Below, piece after piece: positions 49,317 to 55,100 of a stretch of 55,100 bases of DNA. Position 1 is the stretch's first letter, and every line of letters begins with the position of its first letter. Under the pieces are notes generated by a model. It worked only from the letters and a program-made list of their open reading frames with translations. It ran no database searches and was not told the DNA's origin. Source of the DNA: Microvirga sp. (GTDB lineage Bacteria > Pseudomonadota > Alphaproteobacteria > Rhizobiales > Beijerinckiaceae); NCBI GenBank assembly GCA_022241475.1, contig JAKOMT010000001.1, positions 60,343 through 115,442 of the forward strand. Reading direction: 5' to 3'. A program made the translations under genes and the position numbers.

Positions 49317-50711
49317 ATGACGCGCGATAAGGCCGTCGAGCGCGCGCAGGCGCATTACGATTCGGGCGCGTTCGCCGACCGCCTCGCGCGTCTCGTGTCC
49401 ATCCCGAGCGAGAGCCAGAATCCGGAGCGCGCCGATGCGCTGGCGAGATATCTCGAGCAGGGCGTGCGACCGATTCTCGAGGAGATGGGCTTTTCCTGCA
49501 GGATCCTGACGCAGGCGCCCGCCCGCGGCCCCTTCCTCTACGCCGAGCGGATCGAGGATCCGGCGCGCCCGACCGTGCTCGGCTACGGGCACGGCGACAC
49601 CGTGATGGGGATGGACGCAAGGTGGAGCGCGGGGCTCTCGCCCTGGAGCCTGACCGAACGCGACGGCCGGCTTTACGGCCGCGGCGCCGTCGACAACAAG
49701 GGCCAGCACGCGATCAACCTCGCCGCCATGCACGCCGTGATCGCAGAGCGCGGCCGGCTCGGCTTCAACGCGAAGATCCTGATCGAGATGGGCGAGGAGC
49801 TCGGATCGCCGGGCCTGCGCGAATTCTGCGCCGCCCATCGCGAGTTGCTGCGGGCCGACGCGCTGATCGCCTCCGACGGCCCCCGCCTGTCGGCGTCGCG
49901 CCCGACGATCTTCCTCGGCTCGCGCGGCGGCTATCCGATCGACCTCTGGATCGACGCGCGCGAGGGGGCGCGACACTCGGGCAATTACGGCGGGCTGTTG
50001 GCCAATCCGGGCATCGAACTCGCCCACGCCATCGCCTGCGTCACCGGGCCGAAGGGCGAAATCCGCATTCCCGAATGGACGCCGGGCGAGATCCCCGCCT
50101 CCGTGCGGCGCGCGCTCGCCGACATCGAGGTGAGCGAGGATCCCGGCGGTCCGGCGCTGGAGCCCTGGTGGGGCGAGCCGGGCCTCACCATGGCGGAGAA
50201 GGTCTTCGGCTGGTCGTCGTTCGAGATCCTCGCCTTTCTGTGCGGCGATCCGGGCGCGCCCGTGAACGCGATCCCGCCGCGCGCCTGGGCCCGCGGGCAA
50301 TTGCGCTTCGTCGTCGGCGTCGATCCGGACGACGTCCTGCCCGCCCTGCGTCGTCATCTCGACGCGCACGGTTTCGAACGCGTGCAGATCGGCAAGGCGC
50401 GCGACGAGGTCTTTCCCGCGACGAGGCTCGATCCGGATGATCCGTGGGTGGCCTTCGCCGTCGATTCGATCACGCGCACGACGGGCGTCGCGCCCGCGAT
50501 CCTGCCCAATCTCGGCGGCTCTCTACCCAACGACGCGTTCGCCGACATTCTCTCGTTGCCGACGATCTGGATTCCCCACTCCTATCCCGGCTGCTCGCAG
50601 CATGCTCCGGACGAGCACATGCCGGTCACGATCGCGCGCGAAGGCCTCGCGCTGATGGCCGGCTTGTACTGGGACATCGGCGAGATCGACGGCGCTCCCG
50701 GCCGTCGCTGA
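49317..50711 (+). CDS. M20 family metallopeptidase
   Basis: The 464-residue protein has the di-zinc hydrolase pattern: VLGYGHGDTV (first His and Asp), YGRGAVDNKGQH (bridging Asp), EMGEELGSPGL (catalytic and metal Glu), and a C-terminal His in HAPDEHMP. The inserted dimerisation domain lies at about 190-330. M20 enzymes act as dipeptidases, carboxypeptidases or N-acyl amino acid deacylases; the substrate cannot be told. The start at 49317 has GGAG six bases upstream; ATG at 49311 touches that site. It is divergent from the MATE gene. Confidence 0.92.
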   Translation: MTRDKAVERAQAHYDSGAFADRLARLVSIPSESQNPERADALARYLEQGVRPILEEMGFSCRILTQAPARGPFLYAERIEDPARPTVLGYGHGDTVMGMDARWSAGLSPWSLTERDGRLYGRGAVDNKGQHAINLAAMHAVIAERGRLGFNAKILIEMGEELGSPGLREFCAAHRELLRADALIASDGPRLSASRPTIFLGSRGGYPIDLWIDAREGARHSGNYGGLLANPGIELAHAIACVTGPKGEIRIPEWTPGEIPASVRRALADIEVSEDPGGPALEPWWGEPGLTMAEKVFGWSSFEILAFLCGDPGAPVNAIPPRAWARGQLRFVVGVDPDDVLPALRRHLDAHGFERVQIGKARDEVFPATRLDPDDPWVAFAVDSITRTTGVAPAILPNLGGSLPNDAFADILSLPTIWIPHSYPGCSQHAPDEHMPVTIAREGLALMAGLYWDIGEIDGAPGRR

Positions 50712-51093
50712 AGCGTCGCCCGGGACCACGCGCGCCGCAGTCTCGGCGGCTCGGGAAACGGTCGTCTCAAATCGGGCGGAAATGCGAAACTTGCTCTTGC
50801 ACATTGCAAGGGAACGGGGCAATAGCAAGCGCCAGAACCATTGTGCGGTCGCGATTTTGCGAGCGTGGCGACCGTGGCCCCAGTGCGGCCGTCCGGTCGG
50901 TAAAGATGGCGGCTGCTGAATGCAGCGTTGCAACGGGCCATGCGCCGCCGCCAGAGCGCCGCACCCGTCGACTGACGAAGGCGAAAATCGCCGCGGCGCT
51001 TCGCGCGCCAGCGGGAAGCCGGTCGCATTCCACGACCGGCCTCGCCGGCTCCCGACGCAGCGGGGGAGCCTCGAGTTCTGGAGGGAGGGTCAA
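50712..51093 (+). promoter_or_regulatory. 382-base leader of the TRAP genes: palindrome and hairpin
   Basis: No convincing coding frame. CTTGCA-CAT-TGCAAG (50796-50810) is a perfect six-base inverted repeat with a three-base centre, flanked by TTGCT and AGCAAG, and could be the operator of a GntR/LacI-type regulator. Nearer the gene, GCCGGTCG (51018-51025) pairs with CGACCGGC (51033-51040) around a seven-base loop. A strong GGAGGGAGG ribosome binding site ends the region. Confidence 0.45.
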
Positions 51094-51645
51094 TTGCAAT
51101 CTCTTGTATGGTTGGTTCGCGGGATCTGCGGCGTCAACACGATGTTCGGGAGGATGTTCTCCTGGTTCTCCGTCGGCATCGTCGTCGTGTGCTTCACCGT
51201 CGTCATTCAGCGCTACGTTTTCGCCACCAGCTACGTCTGGATGCAGGATCTGTACGTGTGGCTGAACGGGGCGATGTTCACCGGGATCGCGGGCTACGCG
51301 CTGATGCGTGACGAACACGTGCGGGTCGACATCTTCTATCGAACCGCCACCGTGCGCACGAAAGCCATCGTCGACATCATCGGGGTCACGGCGTTCCTGC
51401 TGCCTTATTGCTACGTGCTCTGGGCCTGGGGCGTGCCCTACGTCCAGCGCTCGTGGCGACTGTATGAGGGATCGGGAAACACCGGCGGAATGCCCGGTCT
51501 GTTCGTTCTCAAGTCCTTCCTTCTCGTTTTCGCCGTGCTCCTCGCCCTTCAGGGGCTGGCGATGATCGGTCGAAGCATTCTGGTCCTCGCCGGACGCGAG
51601 GAATCACTGCCGCCCGCCCTGCGTTACTCGACCGGCAAGGAGTAA
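51094..51645 (+). CDS. dctQ: TRAP transporter small permease subunit DctQ
   Basis: The 183-residue protein has four hydrophobic segments (about 18-40, 50-70, 90-112, 130-155). It carries the family's ALMRDEHVRVDIFYR loop after segment 2. It bridges the solute receptor and the large permease of tripartite ATP-independent transporters. No ATG fits; TTG at 51094 is chosen because GGAGGGAGG lies five bases upstream and the resulting length is typical. dctM follows after six bases. Confidence 0.9.
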   Translation: MQSLVWLVRGICGVNTMFGRMFSWFSVGIVVVCFTVVIQRYVFATSYVWMQDLYVWLNGAMFTGIAGYALMRDEHVRVDIFYRTATVRTKAIVDIIGVTAFLLPYCYVLWAWGVPYVQRSWRLYEGSGNTGGMPGLFVLKSFLLVFAVLLALQGLAMIGRSILVLAGREESLPPALRYSTGKE

Positions 51646-51651
51646 TCTTCG

Positions 51652-53043
51652 ATGGATCCCGTACTGCTCGGCGAGATTCTCGCCGGCCTGATGTTCTTCG
51701 GAATCATCGGCGTTCTCATGCTCGGCTTTCCGGTCGCGTTCAGCCTTGCCGGAACCTCTCTGATCTTCGGCCTGGTCGGCTGGTATTTCGGGGTTTTCGA
51801 CTTCTCGAACCTCGGCTCGCTGTCGTCGCGCTATCTCGGCCTGATGATCAACGAGGTGCTCGTCGCGGTGCCGCTGTTCATCTTCATGGGGGTGATGCTG
51901 GAGCGATCGCGGATCGCCGAGCAGCTTCTGTCGACGATGGGACGCCTGTTCGGCGACCTGCGCGGCGGCCTCGGCATGTCGGTCATCGTCGTGGGCGCGC
52001 TGCTCGCCGCGTCCACCGGCGTCATCGGCGCGACCGTCGTGACGATGGGCCTGATCTCGCTGCCCGCCATGCTGCGCGCCGGCTACGATCCGCGCCTCGC
52101 CTGCGGCGTCATCTGCGCCTCCGGCACGCTCGGCCAGATCATTCCGCCCTCGACGGTGTTGATCTTCATGGGCGACATGCTCTCGGGCATCAACGCCCAG
52201 GTGCAGATGGCGAAGGGCAACTTCGCCCCGGCCCCGGTTTCGGTCGGAGACCTCTTCGCCGGCGCGATCTTTCCGGGGCTGATGCTCGTCGTGCTCTACC
52301 TGCTGTTCATGGTCTACAAGGCGATCGTCGCGCCGCAGACCTGCCCGGCGACGCCGGTGCCGCCCGAAGAGAAGGCTGGCCTGTGGAAGGAAGTCGCCGT
52401 GGCGCTGCTTCCCCCGCTCCTGCTGATCGGCGCGGTCCTCGGCTCGATCCTCGGCGGCGTGGCGACGGCGACTGAGGCCGCCTCGGTCGGCGCCGTCGGC
52501 GCGACGGTCCTCGCCGCGGCTCGCTGGCGCCTGTCGTTCAAGGTGCTGCGCGATGTCGCCATGTCGACGGCGCTCATCACCTCGATGATCTTCATCATCC
52601 TGTTCGGCGCTTCCGTCTTCGCGATCGTGTTCCGCCTGATGGGCGGCGACAACCTCGTCCACGAGTTCCTCGCGAACCTGCCGGGCGGCGTGATCGGCGC
52701 GGTGCTGGTGGTGATGGCCATCATGTTCGTGCTGGGCTTCATCCTCGACACGTTCGAGATCATCTTCATCGTCGTCCCGATCACCGCCCCGATCCTGCTC
52801 AATCTCGGGGTCGACCCGGTCTGGCTCGGCGTGATGATCGGCGTGAACCTGCAGACGAGCTTCCTGACGCCGCCATTCGGCTTCGCCATCTTCTATCTCC
52901 GGAGCGTAGCGCCGTCGTCGGTGTCGACCATGATGATCTATCGCGGCGTCATACCGTTCGTCTTCATCCAGTTGCTGGCGATGTTCCTCCTGTTCGTCTT
53001 CCCCGACATCGCGCTCTGGCTGCCGCGCCAGATCTACGGCTGA
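51652..53043 (+). CDS. dctM: TRAP transporter large permease subunit DctM
   Basis: The 463-residue membrane protein has about twelve to fourteen hydrophobic segments. DctM motifs include VAVPLFIFMGVMLERS, GALLAASTGVIGATVVTMG, GTLGQIIPPSTVLIFMGD, and GVNLQTSFLTPPFGFAIFYL near the C-terminus. It forms the Na+-coupled transport channel with DctQ. It is slightly longer than classical DctM because of a cytoplasmic loop around 220-250, as in TakP-type systems. The operon ends with a terminator about 30 bases on. Confidence 0.94.
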   Translation: MDPVLLGEILAGLMFFGIIGVLMLGFPVAFSLAGTSLIFGLVGWYFGVFDFSNLGSLSSRYLGLMINEVLVAVPLFIFMGVMLERSRIAEQLLSTMGRLFGDLRGGLGMSVIVVGALLAASTGVIGATVVTMGLISLPAMLRAGYDPRLACGVICASGTLGQIIPPSTVLIFMGDMLSGINAQVQMAKGNFAPAPVSVGDLFAGAIFPGLMLVVLYLLFMVYKAIVAPQTCPATPVPPEEKAGLWKEVAVALLPPLLLIGAVLGSILGGVATATEAASVGAVGATVLAAARWRLSFKVLRDVAMSTALITSMIFIILFGASVFAIVFRLMGGDNLVHEFLANLPGGVIGAVLVVMAIMFVLGFILDTFEIIFIVVPITAPILLNLGVDPVWLGVMIGVNLQTSFLTPPFGFAIFYLRSVAPSSVSTMMIYRGVIPFVFIQLLAMFLLFVFPDIALWLPRQIYG

Positions 53044-53071
53044 CGAAACCCGCACGGCGGACCGGCGTCGG

Positions 53072-53098
53072 AAAGGGGCTCCTCGCGGGGCCCCTTTT
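53072..53098 (+). terminator. Terminator of dctQM
   Basis: AAAGGGGC (53072-53079) pairs with GCCCCTTT (53090-53097) around a ten-base loop, followed by T. It sits between the convergent dctM and DMT exporter genes and may work weakly in both directions. Confidence 0.75.
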
Positions 53099-54018
53099 CA
53101 CGTTCCGGCCCGCAGCCGGCGCAGACGGCCGTCGATCGCAAGGAGCGAAAGCGCGATGATCGCCATGCCGACGACCTGGAGCGGCTCGAGCCGCTCGCCG
53201 AGAACGCCCACGCCGAGCAGGATCGCGCTCACCGGAATCAGGAAGGTCACGAGCGAAAGCCTGGTCGCGCCCGCGCTGCCGAGCAGCCGGAAGAACAGAA
53301 CGTAGGCGAGCGCGGTCGACAGGGCGCCGAAGCCGATCAAAGCGCCGAGGACGTCGATCGAGGGCCACCCGAGTTCCCACTGGCGATCGACGACGAGCGC
53401 GAGCGGCGTGACGATCGCGGCGGAGACCGCGACCTGTCCGGCCGCCGTCGTCAATGGCGGGACGCCCAGCCGACGGAAGCGACGCCCGAACACGGCGGCG
53501 CAGGCGTAGGACAGCGCGGCGCAGAGGATGGCGCATTGCGCGACGACGCTCGCGCCGGCGCCCGCGATCGCATCGGGGCCGATCATCGTCAGAACGCCGG
53601 CGAAGCCGAGCGCGACGCCGAGCGCGCGTCCTCGCGTCAGCCGCTCGTCGGCCGTCGCCACATGCGCCACGATCACGGTCATCAACGGCGTCGTGGCGTT
53701 GAGGATCGCGGCCAGTCCGCTCGCGATCTGGCTTTGCCCCCAGACGATCAGCGTGAACGGGATCACGTTGTTGAGCACCCCCATGCCGACGAAGGCCGCC
53801 CAGATCGCGGGCTCGCGCGGAATGCGGGCGCCCATGAGGCGCATCACGAGGAAGAGCGTCGCGGCCGCGACGACGACGCGAGCGGCGACGATGGTCAACG
53901 GCGGCAGTTCGCGCAGCGCCACGGCGGCGAAGAAGAACGATCCGCCCCAGAGCAGGGACAACCCGACGAGGGTAAGCCATTCGACGGGCGACATGGCCCG
54001 GGAAGTGGAAGGCGACAT
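53098..54018 (-). CDS. DMT superfamily (EamA) transporter
   Basis: The 306-residue protein has ten hydrophobic segments forming two EamA repeats. The first repeat has LLWGGSFFFAAVAL and IASGLAAILNATTPLMTV; the second has FGALSTALAYVLFFRLLGSAGA and LIPVSAILLGVGVLGERL. Members export amino acids or other metabolites. Starts at 54018, 54048 and 53994 are all possible, none with a good ribosome binding site; 54018 is a compromise. It separates the dctQM pair from the solute-receptor gene. Confidence 0.88.
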   Translation of the reverse strand: MSPSTSRAMSPVEWLTLVGLSLLWGGSFFFAAVALRELPPLTIVAARVVVAAATLFLVMRLMGARIPREPAIWAAFVGMGVLNNVIPFTLIVWGQSQIASGLAAILNATTPLMTVIVAHVATADERLTRGRALGVALGFAGVLTMIGPDAIAGAGASVVAQCAILCAALSYACAAVFGRRFRRLGVPPLTTAAGQVAVSAAIVTPLALVVDRQWELGWPSIDVLGALIGFGALSTALAYVLFFRLLGSAGATRLSLVTFLIPVSAILLGVGVLGERLEPLQVVGMAIIALSLLAIDGRLRRLRAGT

Positions 54019-54138
54019 GAGACGACTCGCTGGATCACGGGGCGCCATCCATCGCGCGATTCAGCGGCCTCGCGCCACCCGCTTCCTGCGCATGCCGCGT
54101 GCGCATACCGATCTGCTCCGCACGCCGTTCAAACGCAA

Positions 54139-54164
54139 ACGGCCCGGGCGTGAGCCCGGGCCGT
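54139..54164 (-). terminator. Terminator of the TRAP solute-receptor gene
   Basis: ACGGCCCGGGC (54139-54149) and GCCCGGGCCGT (54154-54164) form a perfect eleven-base-pair stem with a four-base loop. On the minus strand it is followed by TTTGCGTTTG. It lies about 40 bases after the stop codon at 54203. Confidence 0.75.
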
Positions 54165-54202
54165 CAACTCACGCCGCGCGCAAGGCGCGGCGCAAAGCCG
54201 GA

Positions 54203-55100
54203 TCAATCCAGCGTGAAGAACTTGCTGCGCGCCTCGAGGAAGGGCAGATCGGTGCCTTCCGTCTTGACGCGGACGATGTTGAGCGCCGCGACGAAGCTCT
54301 CCGCCGTCTTCTTGGTCAGTTCGTCGCCGCTGTCGCGCAGCTCCGTGAGGATGTCCTTGGCCGCAACGGCGCCGGCCTCGAGGATCTCGTCCGGGAAACG
54401 GCGGACCTGAACGCCGTGCTGGTCGACGAGCGTCTGAAGCGCGCGCGGATCGTTTGCGGCGAAGTCCGACGCGACGTTGTCGAACTCGGCCTGGCAGGCG
54501 TCGCGAACGATCGCCTGGAGATCGGCCGGGAGGGCCTGATACTTCGCCTTGTCGACGACGAGCTCGGTCGCGAGACCGGGCTCGATGAAGCTCGGGAAGT
54601 AGTAGTTCTTGGCGATCTGGTGGAAGCCGAGCGCGAGGTCGTTGTACGGACCCACGAACTCCGCCGCATCCAGCGCGCCGGACTGCAGCGCCTGGAAGAT
54701 CTCGCCGCCGGCGAGGTTCGTCACAGTGGCGCCGAGGCGCTCCCAGCAGCGGCCGCCGAGACCCGGGGTGCGGAAGCGCAGGCCCTGGATGTCGGCGAGG
54801 CCCGTGAGCTCGTTACGGAACCAGCCGCCGGCCTGCGTGCCGGTGTCGCCCGACAGGAAGCCCTGCAGGCCGAACTGGTCGTAGATCTCGTCCCAGACTT
54901 CCTGACCGCCGAGGAAGCGGACCCAGGCCGCCAGCTCACGCGAGGTCATGCCGAAGGGCACGCCCGTGAAGAAGGACAGGCCGACGTTCTTGTTCTGCCA
55001 GTAATAAGCCGCGCCGTGGCTCATTTCGGCCGAGCCGTCGATGACGGCGTCGATCGACTGCAGAGCCGGGACCAACTCGCCCGCAGAGAAGACCTGGATC
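54203..55100 (-). CDS. TRAP transporter solute-binding protein DctP, TakP-like (5' end outside window)
   Basis: The frame is open to the window edge, so the N-terminus with its signal peptide is missing; 298 residues are visible. Features match TakP-type receptors for 2-oxo acids and related carboxylates: FSAGELVPALQSIDAVIDG, HGAAYYW, TAVPFGMT-like FTGVPFGMTSRELAAW, LRFRTPGLGGRCWERLGA (the conserved substrate Arg) and EFVGPYNDLALGFHQIAK. It is the expected periplasmic partner of DctQM, yet lies on the opposite strand beyond the DMT gene. Whether it serves this DctQM pair is inferred. Confidence 0.92.
   Translation of the reverse strand, partial: IQVFSAGELVPALQSIDAVIDGSAEMSHGAAYYWQNKNVGLSFFTGVPFGMTSRELAAWVRFLGGQEVWDEIYDQFGLQGFLSGDTGTQAGGWFRNELTGLADIQGLRFRTPGLGGRCWERLGATVTNLAGGEIFQALQSGALDAAEFVGPYNDLALGFHQIAKNYYFPSFIEPGLATELVVDKAKYQALPADLQAIVRDACQAEFDNVASDFAANDPRALQTLVDQHGVQVRRFPDEILEAGAVAAKDILTELRDSGDELTKKTAESFVAALNIVRVKTEGTDLPFLEARSKFFTLD

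Noticed and set aside
50767..51318. Open frames in the dctQ leader, on both strands
   Set aside because: Composition is shadow-like and they overlap the well-supported dctQ start region.

Overview
The window is a gene-dense stretch of core chromosome from a high-GC alphaproteobacterium, most likely of the order Hyphomicrobiales (Rhizobiales). I infer this from three things. The order nuoABCDEFGHIJKLMN-birA-rnj-mce-DUF1467 and the order tig-clpP-clpX-lon-hupB-tRNA-Val-tRNA-Asp are both known from that group. Usg, ExoD-family and HdaA proteins are alphaproteobacterial hallmarks. NuoE carries the long alphaproteobacterial C-terminal extension. The genus cannot be fixed from the sequence. I see no insertion sequence, phage, integrase, CRISPR array or obvious horizontally acquired block.

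Layout. 1-5.7 kb: a membrane-anchored coiled-coil protein, a small unknown protein, a cytoplasmic-looking CpdB-type nucleotidase overlapping an MFS transporter, then usg and an exoD-family gene. 5.7-9.5 kb (minus strand): purM-purN, overlapping by ATGA, followed by a GGDEF-EAL cyclic-di-GMP protein. 9.7-16 kb (plus strand): CDP-alcohol phosphatidyltransferase, AI-2E/PerM-type permease, hdaA, then the polyphosphate pair ppk1-ppx. About 350 bases follow that hold a strong intrinsic terminator and perhaps a small RNA. 16.3-35 kb (minus strand): the complete 14-subunit complex I operon with an extra 85-codon membrane protein between nuoH and nuoI and a likely internal promoter before nuoJ; it runs on into birA, rnj, mce and a DUF1467 gene.

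35-44 kb: an HdeA-like secreted protein (plus) and a PilZ protein (minus), tRNA-Asp and tRNA-Val, hupB, then the protein quality-control block lon, clpX, clpP, tig (all minus, so tig is upstream), and tRNA-Leu. 44-48 kb: a two-segment membrane peptide and the bifunctional NAD(P)H-hydrate repair enzyme (minus), and the nitrogen-control pair glnB-glnA (plus) with a clear terminator. 48-55.1 kb: a MATE exporter, an M20 metallopeptidase, the TRAP transporter membrane subunits dctQ-dctM, a DMT/EamA exporter, and a TakP-like TRAP solute receptor cut by the window end.

How they fit together. The window combines respiration (complex I), carboxylate uptake (TRAP), nitrogen assimilation (PII and glutamine synthetase), purine synthesis, polyphosphate turnover, control of replication initiation (HdaA), RNA decay (RNase J) and proteolysis (Lon, ClpXP). 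No undescribed multi-gene system stands out. The most interesting leads are regulatory or structural: the candidate small RNA after ppx, an attenuator-like hairpin pair before glnB, an inverted repeat before hupB, repeats and a heat-shock-like promoter before lon, the internal nuo promoter, and lineage-specific additions to complex I (85-residue protein, NuoE extension, NuoL histidine-rich loop).
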